A stretch of DNA of 64,000 bases. Source: Rhodanobacteraceae bacterium (GTDB lineage: Bacteria > Pseudomonadota > Gammaproteobacteria > Xanthomonadales > Rhodanobacteraceae). Shown piece by piece: positions 37,652-48,003 of this stretch (its first letter is position 1; each line of letters begins with the position of its first letter). The stretch spans positions 26,637-90,636 of the forward strand of contig JAACZU010000015.1 of the NCBI GenBank assembly GCA_009996615.1, written 5' to 3'. Both the position numbers and the translations under genes were made by a program. Under the pieces are notes generated by a model. It saw nothing but the letters and a program-made list of their open reading frames with translations. It ran no database searches and was not told the DNA's origin.

Positions 37652-40144
37652 CTACGGCGCGAACGTGTAACGCAGGCCGAGCCAGAACAGCCGCGGCGCG
37701 CCGGGTGCGTAGAACGTGGCGTGCACCAGCGGGCGTTCGCCGTCGACCACCGGGCCGCTGAACGGGCGCGCGACGAAGCGGCCGGCGGCATCGAAGCCGG
37801 TCGCGCCGAGCTGGGCGCCGCTGGCGTAGCGGCGGTCGAACAGGTTGTCGACCTGCGCGAACAGCTTGAGCCGCGGCGTCGGCCGGTAGTCGGCGCCGAG
37901 GTTGAACACCGCGTAGCCGCCGCTGCGGCCGGGGCCGAGGTAGTGGATGCCGTCCGGCTGGTGCAGGTTGTTCTCGTTGCCGCGCGCATAGGCGCCGCCG
38001 ACCGCGAGCATGTCCGCGTCCAGCGCGATCCGGCGCGTCAGCTCGATGCTCGCGAACGCCTTGATGACCTGGCGCGGGATCAGCGGGATGCGGTCGCCGG
38101 GATGGATCTCGATGCTGCCCTCGAAGCCCGGCGCGGGCGCGTCGTTGCTGCTGTTACCGGCGCCGTTGACGCGCTCGACCGTGCGATAGGTCGCATCGAG
38201 GAGCGTGTAGTTGGCGCCGTAGCGCATGCGCCCGACCCGACCATCCAGGCCGAGCTCGATGCCCTGCCGGCGTGTCTGGCCGAAGTTGCGGAAATAGCCG
38301 TAGCCCGAGGCGCTGCTGGCGACGAACAGGATGTCGTCGTGGTTGGTCGCGCGGAACACGCTGGCGCGCCAGTTCACATCGGCGCCGATCGCACCGCGCA
38401 GGCCGGCATCGAGCGTCTTGGCGACCACCTGCTTCAGTGGCGGATCGCCGGCCATCGAGTTCGGCAGACGGCACGGGTTGTCCGGGTCGGCGCAGCCGAG
38501 CTCGATCGACGACGGCGCGCGGCTGCCTTCGGTGTAGCCGAACCAGGCCGACCACGCTTTCGACGGCGCGAACGCGAGGCCAAGCGCGGGATTGAAGCGG
38601 CCGTAGCGGTGGTCGCCGTCGAGCGGGCCCGGCCCGCCGCCAGGCGTCAGCGCATCGCGGTTGTGCACCGTGCTGCGGTCGTAGCGGCCGGACAGGGTCA
38701 GCGACCAGCGCTCGGCCAATGCCCAGGTGTCAGTCGCGTACAGGCTGGCGGTGTGCGCGCGCCCCTTGAGATTCACCCGCGCATCGAACGCGTTTTCCGA
38801 ATCCTGCGTGCCGTCGGCCCAGGCGTCGACCGGCGCCACGCCGCGGTCCGGGGTGAGGTAGCCGAACTGCGCGGACTGCTGGAAGTGCGTGCGGTTGCCG
38901 CTCCAGGCCGCGCCGAGGGTGAACTCGTTGGCGCGCCCGACCAGCTCGCCGCCGAACGTGAACTGGCCGGATGCGCCTGCCTCCCGCTGGCTCGTGCGCG
39001 TGCGACCGAGCAGGCCGTTGCACTTCTCGTTCGGCTCCTCGTCGAGCAGCGCGTTGGCGATGCAGCGCCAGAACGGGAACGGCGTGTTCGTCGCGTTCTC
39101 GCCGCTGTCCGGGAAGCCGCCGTAGCCGGCCGCCGCGAGCGCGGCGCGTTCGGCCGCGTTGGGCTGGTACAGCGATTCACCGAGCGACTCGTCGTTGATG
39201 TCGCCGTTGAAGGTGCGGGTCTGGATGTCGCGCAGGTACGCATTGCCGGAGAAGCTCGCCGCATCGCCGAACGCGTGTGTCGCGGTCAGGTTCAGCAAGC
39301 CGGTGCGGTTCTTCGTGTTGTCCGGCCAGGTGTAGACGCTCGCATGGTCGCGCGCGAGGAAGCGCTGCTCCTGCAGGCCGTTGCCGTTGAGGTCGGTATC
39401 GGCATACGCGCCGGAAAGCGCCAGCTCGGTGCCCGCGCCGCGCCAGCCGACCTTGCCGAAGAACTGGTCGACCCGCGACGGCGAATGCTCGCGCCAGCCG
39501 TCCTCGCGGAAATCGTGGCCGGTGAAGTACCAGTGCACGCCGCGCTCGTCGTGACCACCGGTTTCGAACTGCACGTCGCGGCGCGCGTTCGAGCCGTACC
39601 AGGCCTGCACCGCGCTGCCCGGATTGGCGTAGCCGTCCTTGCTGCGGATCACCAGCGCGCCGCCGAGCGTGTTCAGGCCGAACAACGGATTGGAACCCGG
39701 CATCAGCGCCATGCGCGCGATCGCGGCGGTCGGGATCAGGTCCCAGCTGACGACGTCGCCGAACGGCTGGTTCAGGCGCATGCCGTCGAAATAGACCGAC
39801 AGGCCCTGCGCGGTGCCGAGCAGCGGCGAGGCGGTGTAGCCGCGGTAGCTGAGGTCGGGCTGGAACGGATTGCCGGCGATGTCGTTGACGAAGACGCCGC
39901 CGAGCGCGCGTTTCAGGTAGTCGGTCAGCTCGATCGCATGGCTGCGCTCGAGGTCGGCCGCGCTCGCGACCTGGGCCGGCGCCGGCAGGTCCTCGATCGT
40001 CGCCAACGGCGTCGTGCCGACGACGGTCACGGTCGGCAGCGGCTCGGCATCCGGCGCCGCCGCCGCGAGCGCGCCGGAGGCGCCGGCCGACAGCCACAGC
40101 GCGCAGGCCGCGCGCCAGCCCGCGGCGAAACCGTCTGGAATCAT
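37652..40144 (-). CDS. TonB-dependent outer membrane receptor
   Basis: About 830 residues from ATG 40144. A signal peptide ends near ALAAA (residue ~30). The plug domain includes PLPTVTVVGTTPLATIEDLP, ELTDYLKRALGGVFVNDIAG and NTLGGALVIRSKDGY. The rest is the beta-barrel, with repeated aromatic strand ends and a final RLFWLGLRYTFAP ending in the aromatic C-terminus needed for assembly. These receptors import iron complexes, vitamins or carbohydrates using TonB energy. The barrel gives no substrate, and neither neighbour points to one. No FecR or sigma factor lies next to it. Confidence 0.93.
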   Translation of the reverse strand: MIPDGFAAGWRAACALWLSAGASGALAAAAPDAEPLPTVTVVGTTPLATIEDLPAPAQVASAADLERSHAIELTDYLKRALGGVFVNDIAGNPFQPDLSYRGYTASPLLGTAQGLSVYFDGMRLNQPFGDVVSWDLIPTAAIARMALMPGSNPLFGLNTLGGALVIRSKDGYANPGSAVQAWYGSNARRDVQFETGGHDERGVHWYFTGHDFREDGWREHSPSRVDQFFGKVGWRGAGTELALSGAYADTDLNGNGLQEQRFLARDHASVYTWPDNTKNRTGLLNLTATHAFGDAASFSGNAYLRDIQTRTFNGDINDESLGESLYQPNAAERAALAAAGYGGFPDSGENATNTPFPFWRCIANALLDEEPNEKCNGLLGRTRTSQREAGASGQFTFGGELVGRANEFTLGAAWSGNRTHFQQSAQFGYLTPDRGVAPVDAWADGTQDSENAFDARVNLKGRAHTASLYATDTWALAERWSLTLSGRYDRSTVHNRDALTPGGGPGPLDGDHRYGRFNPALGLAFAPSKAWSAWFGYTEGSRAPSSIELGCADPDNPCRLPNSMAGDPPLKQVVAKTLDAGLRGAIGADVNWRASVFRATNHDDILFVASSASGYGYFRNFGQTRRQGIELGLDGRVGRMRYGANYTLLDATYRTVERVNGAGNSSNDAPAPGFEGSIEIHPGDRIPLIPRQVIKAFASIELTRRIALDADMLAVGGAYARGNENNLHQPDGIHYLGPGRSGGYAVFNLGADYRPTPRLKLFAQVDNLFDRRYASGAQLGATGFDAAGRFVARPFSGPVVDGERPLVHATFYAPGAPRLFWLGLRYTFAP

Positions 40145-40240
40145 GGAGGCTTCCCCGCCCGAATATGGAGCACCACGTGCCGGCCCGATTCTAGCCCGCG
40201 CCGCCCCGCTCCGGCGCCGGTGAAGGCGTCCGGCCTGCAC

Positions 40241-41254
<1,014 letters not shown>

Positions 41255-41320
41255 GGATACCCTCGCGATACGGACGGAGTGTCCGAGATGGGGGCCGGCG
41301 TCGCGATTGCCAGCTAAAAA

Positions 41321-41346
41321 GCATCGCGGCTTCCGCCGCTCCCACA
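41321..41346. repeat. Single REP-like half element, GTGGGAGCGG family
   Basis: AGCATCGCGGCTTCCGCCGC followed by TCCCAC, a reverse-orientation single copy in the divergent gap between the LLM gene and the methyltransferase gene. Confidence 0.72.
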
Positions 41347-41393
41347 CGCAACGCGCGATACTTGCGCCGGTTCCGCTTCGCGCGAGGCAGCAC

Positions 41394-42206
41394 ATGAGCG
41401 TCGACCGCAACCCGCAGGCGCGCCAGATGGGCGACGCGTCGATGGCGCGCAACCTCGCGCTGCAGGCGCAGGCGATCTGGCCGCAGGAGCAGGCGTTGTT
41501 CGAGCGCTACCGCCTGCCGGACGCGCCACGCATCCTCGACCTCGGCTGCGGCACCGGCGAGATCACGCGCCGCCTCGCGCAGCGCCATCCGCAGGCGCAG
41601 GTGCTCGGCATCGACATCCTCGCCGGCAATCTCGCGCGGGCGCAGCGCGACAACGCGCCGTTCGCCGGGCGCGTGCACTACGAGGTCGGCGATGCGTTCG
41701 CGCTGGCCTGCGCCGACGCGCAGTTCGACCTCGTCGTGTGCCGGCACATGTCGCAGGCGGTGCCGGATTTTCCGCGCGTGCTCGACGAGATTGGCCGCGT
41801 GCTGAAGCCCGGCGGCTGGCTGCACCTGCTCAGCGAGGACTACGGCATGCTGCATCTGCCGGGCACCGCGGCCGACCACTTCTGGCTCGACACCGGCCTG
41901 CCATTCCTCGCCGGCATCGGCTGCGACGGCCGCATCGGCCGGCACACGCCGCCCTTGCTCGAGCAGCGCGGCTACGCGGACATCACGGTCGACTACGTCG
42001 TCGTCGACACGCTGCGCGTGCCGCGCACGCTGTTCGCCGGCATCCTGCGCGCGTGGCGCGACGGCTACGTCGAGCCGCTGGCGCAGTCGAGCGGCCGCAC
42101 GGCCGAGGCGGTGCGCGCCGACTTCGACGCGATGATCGCCGACATCCAGACGCCGCCGCGCTACGCGGTCTGGCACGTGCCGGTAATCGGCGCCCGGCGC
42201 CGCTGA
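41394..42206 (+). CDS. Class I SAM-dependent methyltransferase
   Basis: 270 residues from ATG 41394, with GAGG 6 bases upstream; a longer frame from 41181 runs over the divergent gene. The SAM-binding motif [15 protein letters not shown] is near residues 46-60, followed by [11 protein letters not shown] and the [17 protein letters not shown] post-loop. This is a generic class I methyltransferase; the acceptor could be a small molecule, lipid or protein. The C-terminal half ([18 protein letters not shown]) suggests an added helical domain. No operon partner. Confidence 0.85.
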   Translation: MSVDRNPQARQMGDASMARNLALQAQAIWPQEQALFERYRLPDAPRILDLGCGTGEITRRLAQRHPQAQVLGIDILAGNLARAQRDNAPFAGRVHYEVGDAFALACADAQFDLVVCRHMSQAVPDFPRVLDEIGRVLKPGGWLHLLSEDYGMLHLPGTAADHFWLDTGLPFLAGIGCDGRIGRHTPPLLEQRGYADITVDYVVVDTLRVPRTLFAGILRAWRDGYVEPLAQSSGRTAEAVRADFDAMIADIQTPPRYAVWHVPVIGARRR

Positions 42207-42289
42207 ACCAGCGGCTCGGCGAACGCGATGCCCGGCGTTGCGATGCCGCGACGCTCCTCCAGGCGGCTTCTGCCACAATCGGTGGCTCC

Positions 42290-45157
42290 ATGCCCGCCGA
42301 GACGCTGCCAATGCACGACGCCCCGACGCCGCTCCACACCCGCCCTGCCCTGCTCGCGCTCGCCCTGTTCGGCCTCGCACTGGCGCCACTCGCCGGCGCG
42401 CGGGACCTTGTCAAGTCGGCGGTCGACGCGAACGTGCGCGTGGCCCTGCCCGGCGCCCGCCCGGCCTGGGCCGAGGCAGCCGCCGATCGCGGCGCGGTCG
42501 CGTCGACGAGGCCGCTGGCGCGCATGACCTTGACGCTGAAGCGCTCGCCGGAGCGCCAGCAGGCGTTCGAGCAGTACCTGCGCGAGTTGCACGACCCGGC
42601 CTCGCCGAACTACCAGCGCTGGCTGACCTCGGCCGAGATCGGCGAGCGCTTCGGCGCAAGCGAACACGACCTCGCGGCGATTTCGGCGTGGCTGGCCCAG
42701 CAGAACCTCGCGGTCGAGGCCGTCGCGCCGAGCCGCCAGCGCATCCGCTTCAGCGGCGCCGCCGCCGACGCCAGCGCGGCGTTCGCGACCGCGCTGCACG
42801 AGTACGCCACACCGACCGGCAAGCGCATCGCCGCCACGCAGGCGCCAAGCGTGCCGGCCGCGCTGGCCGACGCGATCGCGGCCGTGACCGGCCTGGAGAG
42901 CCAGCGCGTGTATCCGCTGCACCGGATCGAACGCGCCAGCCGACCGCTGCTGCCCGGTGGCGCGCCGGAGCCGGCGATGACCAACTGCAGCAACGGCGAT
43001 TGCCGCCATTTCCTGTTCCCGGCCGACGTGGCGAAGATCTACGGCTTCGACGTGCCGCATGCATCGGGCATCGACGGCCGCGGCCAGTCGATCGCGATCG
43101 TCGCGCGCACGCGCGTATCCGCGGACGACCTGAAGAACTTCCGCAGCATCGCCAAGCTGCCGACGACGACCCTGGCGACGATCATCCCGCCCGACGGCAG
43201 CGATCCGGGCGCGCCCGCCACCTCGTGCGGCGGCACCGGCCAACCGGCCTGCGACGACGAGCCGAGCGATGCGGTGATGGACCAGATGGAAGCGACGATG
43301 GACGTGCAGCTCGCCGGCGCGGCCGCGCCCGGCGCGACGCTCAAGCTGGTCACCAGCGGCAGCGTCGACAATGCCGACGGCGTCTACATCGCGCTCGAAC
43401 ACGCGATCGAGGCCGATCCGCCGCCGGCGCGCATCGTCAGCGTCAGCTACGGCACCTGCGAGGCGGTCAACAGCACCGGCGCCGCGCGCTACCTCGGCGA
43501 CCTCTACGCCCAAGCCGCGATGAAGGGCATCTCGGTGCTGGTGTCTTCCGGCGACGCGGGCGCCGGCGACTGCGCCGAGCACCACAAGCCGCCGACCGAC
43601 GACAGGCGCCTGAGCACGAACCTGCTGTGCAGCTCGCCCTACGTGACCTGCGTCGGCGGCACGCAGTTCGCCGACACCGACGACGCGGACGCGTACTGGG
43701 CCCGCACCAACGGGACGGGCTACGCGTCGGCCTACGGCTACATCCCGGAAGGCGCGTGGAACGAGCCGGCGAAGGACTCAGGCGCGGCGCAGGTCGCCGC
43801 GACCGGTGGCGGCATCAGCCGCTTCTATCCGACGCCGGACTGGCAGGTCGGACCCGGCGTGCCGGCCGCGCGCAGCGGCCGCCATGTGCCGGACGTATCG
43901 CTGAGCGCCTCGTCGCACAATGGCTACTTCATGTGCCTGGCCGCACTCGGTGGGGCGTGCAAGGTCAGCGGCGGCAGCTTCCACTTCATGCTTGGTGCCG
44001 GCACCTCCGCCTCGGCGCCGGGCATGGCCGGCATCGCCGCACTGCTGCACCAGAAGGCTGGCGGCGCGCAGGGCAACCTCAATCCGCGCCTGTACGCGCT
44101 GGCGGCCAACCCGGCCAACGGCGTGTTCCACGACGTGACCATCGCCAGCAGCGGCGTCACCGGCTGCACGCCGCTGCTGCCGAGCCCGTGCAACAACACC
44201 ACGCCCGGCCCGAACGGCACCGACAGCGGCCTCAAGGGTTACCTGGTCGGCGACGGCTACGACCTCGCCACCGGCCTCGGCTCGCCCGACGTGGCGCGCC
44301 TGCTGGCGTTCTGGAACGCGCCGGGCACCACCTCGGTCGCCCTGCGCCAGCGTGGCCTCACCGGCAGCTGGTACAACCCGGCGACGGACGGCCAGGGCCT
44401 GGAGCTGGAGGTCGCACCGGACGGCAACGGTGGCTACCACCTGTTCGCCGGCTGGTTCACCTACGACACGGCCGCCGCGGGCGGGACGCGCTGGTACACG
44501 ATCCAGGGACAAGTCGGCGCCGGTCAGGCCTGGGCCAGCCTGCCGATCTACCTGACCCAGGGCGGCCGCTTCGACACGGCCACGCCCGTGCAGACCAGCG
44601 TGGTCGGCCAGGCCACGCTCGAGTTCAGCGACTGCGGCCACGGCACGCTGGCATACGCATTCAACGACGGCAGCGGCCGCGCAGGCATGATCCTGCTGGC
44701 CCGCATCACCGCGAACGCCGGCTGCTCGCAGGACGGCGCCGCCACGACGGCTGGCATCGCCGGCCTCGGCGGCTCCTGGTACGAGCCGGCGACCAGCGGC
44801 CAGGGCTTCGTGTTCGACGTGGCGCCGCTGCAGAACACGCTGTTCGCGGCCTGGTACACCTACGGTGCCGCTGCCGGCGCCAGCAGCGGCGCGAGCGGCC
44901 AGCGCTGGTACACGATCCAGGGGCCGCTGCCGGCGAGCGGGGCCTCGGGCTCGTACACGATCTACGCGACCAGTGGCGGCGTGTTCGATCGCCCGATGAC
45001 GACGCAGACGGCGGCCGTCGGCAGCGCCACGATCAGGTTCCACAGCTGCACCGAGGCCACGCTGGACTATCGCTTCAGCGCCGGCGAGAACGCGGGCCGC
45101 AACGGTTCGATCGCGCTGACGCGGCCGCTGGCGCCAGCGGCGGGCTGCACGCCGTGA
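42290..45157 (+). CDS. Secreted S53 (sedolisin/kumamolisin) serine-carboxyl peptidase with two C-terminal repeat domains
   Basis: 955 residues from ATG 42290 (a second ATG lies at 42311). A signal region ends near ALAPLAGA. Residues ~50-200 are the pro-kumamolisin activation domain ([33 protein letters not shown]). The catalytic Glu and Asp lie in MEATMD near residue 332, the oxyanion Asp in SSGDAG near 419, and the nucleophilic Ser in [11 protein letters not shown] near 572, the S53 triad set. After [13 protein letters not shown] two related domains follow: [15 protein letters not shown] from ~688 and [15 protein letters not shown] from ~824. The enzyme is expected to be secreted and active at acid pH. 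Confidence 0.93.
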   Translation: MPAETLPMHDAPTPLHTRPALLALALFGLALAPLAGARDLVKSAVDANVRVALPGARPAWAEAAADRGAVASTRPLARMTLTLKRSPERQQAFEQYLRELHDPASPNYQRWLTSAEIGERFGASEHDLAAISAWLAQQNLAVEAVAPSRQRIRFSGAAADASAAFATALHEYATPTGKRIAATQAPSVPAALADAIAAVTGLESQRVYPLHRIERASRPLLPGGAPEPAMTNCSNGDCRHFLFPADVAKIYGFDVPHASGIDGRGQSIAIVARTRVSADDLKNFRSIAKLPTTTLATIIPPDGSDPGAPATSCGGTGQPACDDEPSDAVMDQMEATMDVQLAGAAAPGATLKLVTSGSVDNADGVYIALEHAIEADPPPARIVSVSYGTCEAVNSTGAARYLGDLYAQAAMKGISVLVSSGDAGAGDCAEHHKPPTDDRRLSTNLLCSSPYVTCVGGTQFADTDDADAYWARTNGTGYASAYGYIPEGAWNEPAKDSGAAQVAATGGGISRFYPTPDWQVGPGVPAARSGRHVPDVSLSASSHNGYFMCLAALGGACKVSGGSFHFMLGAGTSASAPGMAGIAALLHQKAGGAQGNLNPRLYALAANPANGVFHDVTIASSGVTGCTPLLPSPCNNTTPGPNGTDSGLKGYLVGDGYDLATGLGSPDVARLLAFWNAPGTTSVALRQRGLTGSWYNPATDGQGLELEVAPDGNGGYHLFAGWFTYDTAAAGGTRWYTIQGQVGAGQAWASLPIYLTQGGRFDTATPVQTSVVGQATLEFSDCGHGTLAYAFNDGSGRAGMILLARITANAGCSQDGAATTAGIAGLGGSWYEPATSGQGFVFDVAPLQNTLFAAWYTYGAAAGASSGASGQRWYTIQGPLPASGASGSYTIYATSGGVFDRPMTTQTAAVGSATIRFHSCTEATLDYRFSAGENAGRNGSIALTRPLAPAAGCTP

Positions 45158-45302
45158 CGTTCCGCGGCAGCGCACCCGGGCCGTTGCGCTGCCGTCGGGC
45201 GTCGGTCGCGCCCGGCTTCTACAACGAAACGCGCCGCCGCAGTATTCTGCGCACCCCGCCGCGCCACGGCGCGGTTTTCACCGCAACATCGCAGGCATCC
45301 GT

Positions 45303-46019
45303 ATGGGCAGAGGCCCGAGCATCGAGAACCGCAAGAACGCCGAGGACGCGCGCCGCGGCAAGATCTTCACCAAGCTGATCCGCGAGATCACGATCGCCGC
45401 GCGCAACGGCGCCGATCCGTCCGGCAACGCGCGCCTGCGCGTCGCGATGGACAAGGCGCTGTCGGCTAACATGTCCAAGGACACGATCGAGCGCGCGGTC
45501 AAGCGCGGCTCCGGTGCCGACGGTGCCGACGACATGCAGGAAATCCGCTACGAGGGCTACGGCCCGTCCGGCGTCGCGCTGATCATCGACGCGATGACCG
45601 ACAACCCGGTGCGCACCGTCGCCGACGTGCGCCACGCGCTGTCCAAGCACGGCGGCAACCTCGGCACGTCCGGTTCGGTCGCGTTCCAGTTCAAGCGCCT
45701 GGGCGAGCTGGTGTTCGACACCAGCGCCGCCGGCGCCGAGGACAAGGTGCTCGAAACCGCGCTCGAGGCCGGTGCCGACGACGTCGTCGCCGAGGACGGC
45801 CGCAGCACCGTGCTGTGCGCGCCGGAGCAGTTCGAGGACGTGAAGAAGGCGCTCACCGCCGCCGGCCTCGCCCCGCTCAGCGCCGACATCGTGATGCGCC
45901 CGGACAACCGCGTCGCGGTCAGCGGCGAGGTCGAGGAAACCCTGCGCGACCTGCTCGACTGGCTCGACGAGCTGGACGACGTGCAGGAGGTCTACCACAA
46001 CGCGGCGCTGGTGGATTAA
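45303..46019 (+). CDS. yebC: YebC/PmpR family DNA-binding regulatory protein
   Basis: 238 residues, matching the family. The N-terminus [19 protein letters not shown] is diagnostic, as are [19 protein letters not shown] and [20 protein letters not shown]. YebC-type proteins have been described as transcriptional regulators and, more recently, as translation factors that relieve stalling at proline runs; the second role is plausible in a high-GC genome. It is a single gene, downstream of the S53 peptidase but separated by a gap of 145 bases. Confidence 0.94.
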   Translation: MGRGPSIENRKNAEDARRGKIFTKLIREITIAARNGADPSGNARLRVAMDKALSANMSKDTIERAVKRGSGADGADDMQEIRYEGYGPSGVALIIDAMTDNPVRTVADVRHALSKHGGNLGTSGSVAFQFKRLGELVFDTSAAGAEDKVLETALEAGADDVVAEDGRSTVLCAPEQFEDVKKALTAAGLAPLSADIVMRPDNRVAVSGEVEETLRDLLDWLDELDDVQEVYHNAALVD

Positions 46020-46044
46020 CCGCACGACCGGCGCGGCGAACCGC

Positions 46045-46134
46045 GTAGCCCGGGTAAGCGAAGCGCACCCGGGGGCCGGTCACGACACTCCAACACGCTC
46101 CCCGGGTGCGGCCTGGCGGCCTTACCCGGGCTAC
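46045..46134. repeat. Inverted repeat (GTAGCCCGGGTAAG family)
   Basis: GTAGCCCGGGTAAGCGAAGC at the left, GGCCTTACCCGGGCTAC at the right, with GCACCCGGGGGCC and GCTCCCCGGGTGCG inside; together they can form one long hairpin. Confidence 0.82.
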
Positions 46135-46145
46135 TCCTGCTGCGC

Positions 46146-46230
46146 AGGGTGGGACGCAAACGGCGCGAGTCCCACCGTCGTCACACGCGGGCGGTGGGAC
46201 TCGCCGCTGTGCGGCTGCGTCCCACCCTAC
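46146..46230. repeat. GTAGGGTGGG-family inverted repeat, doublet
   Basis: AGGGTGGGACGC...GCGAGTCCCACC at the left faces GGTGGGACTCGCCGC...GCGTCCCACCCTAC at the right. Confidence 0.82.
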
Positions 46231-46265
46231 GGATCTGCGTTCCACCCTGCAGGCCCCGCACCGCC

Positions 46266-47828
46266 TCACCCGCGGCTCGGCCAGCGGACCTGGTAGAGGT
46301 CGTGGCGGCGGTCCTTGAGGTTCTGCACGGTGCCGCTGTTGCGTGCGCGCGCGAGGTCTTCCAGGCGCAGGTCGGCGAATAGCACCATCTCGGTGTTCGG
46401 CGTCGAGTCGGCGGCGATGCCGTCGCGCGCGAACGCGAAGTCGCACGGGGTCAGGATGCAGCTCTGCGCATACTGGATCTCGAAATTGTGCACGCCCGGC
46501 AGGTTGCCGACGTTGCCCGACAGCACGACGTAGCACTGGTTCTCGATCGCGCGCGCCTGCGCGCAGTAGCGCAGGCGCAGGTAGCCCTGGCGCTCGTCGG
46601 TGCAGAACGGCACGAACAGCAGCAGCGCGCCCTGGTCGGCCAGATGGCGCGCGACCTCCGGGAACTGCGCGTCGTAGTCGATCAGCACGCCGATCGGTCC
46701 GCAATCGGTGGCGATCGCCTCGACGCGGTCGCCGCCGTGGATGCCCCACCAGGTGCGTTCGTTCGGGGTCGGGTGGATCTTCTCGCGCGCGTGCACCGCG
46801 CCGTCGCGCAGGCAGACGTAGCAGATGATGCGCACGTCGCCGCCGTCGAGTCGGGTCGGATGCGAGCCGGCGACGATGTTGATGTTGTGGCGCACCGCGA
46901 GCTCGCTGAACAGCGCCTTCACGCGCTCGGTGTACCTGGTCAGTTCGAGGATCGCGTCGACCGGCGACAGCTCGGCGTTGCCGATCGACAAGAGCTGCAG
47001 CGTCATCAGCTCCGGGAACACGACGAAGTCCGAATCGTAGCCGGCAGCGACGTCGACGAAGTATTCGACCTGGGTCGCGAACGCGTCGAAGTCGGCGATG
47101 CGCCGCTGCTGGTACTGCACGGTCGCGATGCGCACCACCGGCGGCGCGCCGCGCGCAGCCTTGTGCACCGGCACGCGCGGCTGGTCGAGCCGGTTCGGAT
47201 TGCGCCAGACCAGATGCGCGGCGACGCCCATCGACTCATGGTCGCCCGGCAGGTAGCGCGGCAGCAGGCCGATCAGCTCGAAGCCGTTGCGCAGCTGGAA
47301 GCTCAGCGTGGCGTCGCGCTGGCGCCCGGCAATCACCGCATCGACATAGCCCTGCGCATCGCCGTAGCGCGCGATGCGTTTGGCCAGGCCCGGCAGGCGG
47401 CCGCCGAACACGATGCCGCGCAGGCCGAGCTTCTGGCACAGCCGCTTGCGCGCGGCGTACAGCCGCCGACCGATGCGCAGGCCGCGGTAATCCGGATCGA
47501 CGCACACGTCCATGCCGTACAGCCAGTCGCCGTCCGGATCGTGGCGCGCGGCGAAGCCGCCGCCGGTGATGTCGCTCCAGGTGTGCGGCGCCAACGCGAT
47601 CGATTCGGCGATGCGGAACGTCGCACAGTAGCCGACCAGATGATCGCCGTACTCGGCCACGAACTGGCCTTCAGGAAAGCGCGTCATCTGGCCGCGCAGC
47701 ATCTCCGGCGAATGGCCCCATTCGGGCGTGTAGACGCGCGCGGTCAGCTCGACCAGCCGCGGGATGTCGGCAATCTGCGCGTTGCGCACGCGCAGGCGCG
47801 GGGCATCGCTGGGAGTCGTCGGGGCCAT
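46266..47828 (-). CDS. GNAT acetyltransferase / carbon-nitrogen hydrolase fusion, expected catalytic Cys replaced by Asp
   Basis: 520 residues from ATG 47828. The first ~200 form a RimI-like GNAT domain (IADIPRLVELTARVY, VCVDPDYRGLRIGRRL as the acetyl-CoA loop). Residues ~230-510 form a nitrilase-superfamily domain: catalytic Glu in FPEL near 272 and Lys in REKIHP near 348. The third member is normally a Cys in a CYDxxFPE motif; here the codon at 46677-46679 is GAC and the motif reads LIDYDAQFPE (residue ~384). The domain may therefore not hydrolyse amides, unless a sequencing error is involved. Fusions of this kind are known as a nitrilase subgroup of unknown substrate. Confidence 0.85.
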   Translation of the reverse strand: MAPTTPSDAPRLRVRNAQIADIPRLVELTARVYTPEWGHSPEMLRGQMTRFPEGQFVAEYGDHLVGYCATFRIAESIALAPHTWSDITGGGFAARHDPDGDWLYGMDVCVDPDYRGLRIGRRLYAARKRLCQKLGLRGIVFGGRLPGLAKRIARYGDAQGYVDAVIAGRQRDATLSFQLRNGFELIGLLPRYLPGDHESMGVAAHLVWRNPNRLDQPRVPVHKAARGAPPVVRIATVQYQQRRIADFDAFATQVEYFVDVAAGYDSDFVVFPELMTLQLLSIGNAELSPVDAILELTRYTERVKALFSELAVRHNINIVAGSHPTRLDGGDVRIICYVCLRDGAVHAREKIHPTPNERTWWGIHGGDRVEAIATDCGPIGVLIDYDAQFPEVARHLADQGALLLFVPFCTDERQGYLRLRYCAQARAIENQCYVVLSGNVGNLPGVHNFEIQYAQSCILTPCDFAFARDGIAADSTPNTEMVLFADLRLEDLARARNSGTVQNLKDRRHDLYQVRWPSRG

Positions 47829-47870
47829 GGCAGCCGGTGCAGTTTCCGCGCTTGCGCAAGTCGCAGCAAG

Positions 47871-48000
47871 TAGGGTGGGACGCAGCCGCGCGCTGGCGCC
47901 CGATGGCATGTGGTGCTGCCACGGCGAGTCCCACCATCCACGCGGAACACCCTCACGAAATGGCGGGACTCGCCGCTGCGCGGCGGCGTCCCACCCTGCG
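47871..48000. repeat. GTAGGGTGGG-family inverted repeat, doublet
   Basis: TAGGGTGGGACGCAGCCGCG on the left and CGGGACTCGCCGCTGCGCGG with CGTCCCACCCTGC on the right, with a diverged centre. It ends directly before the stop codon of the M20 peptidase gene. Confidence 0.82.
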
Positions 48001-48003
48001 TGA

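Noticed and set aside
42238..45378. A 1046-residue plus-strand frame overlapping the S53 peptidase in another phase
   Set aside because: Arg/Gly/Pro-rich shadow of a gene with a complete catalytic set; no family features.
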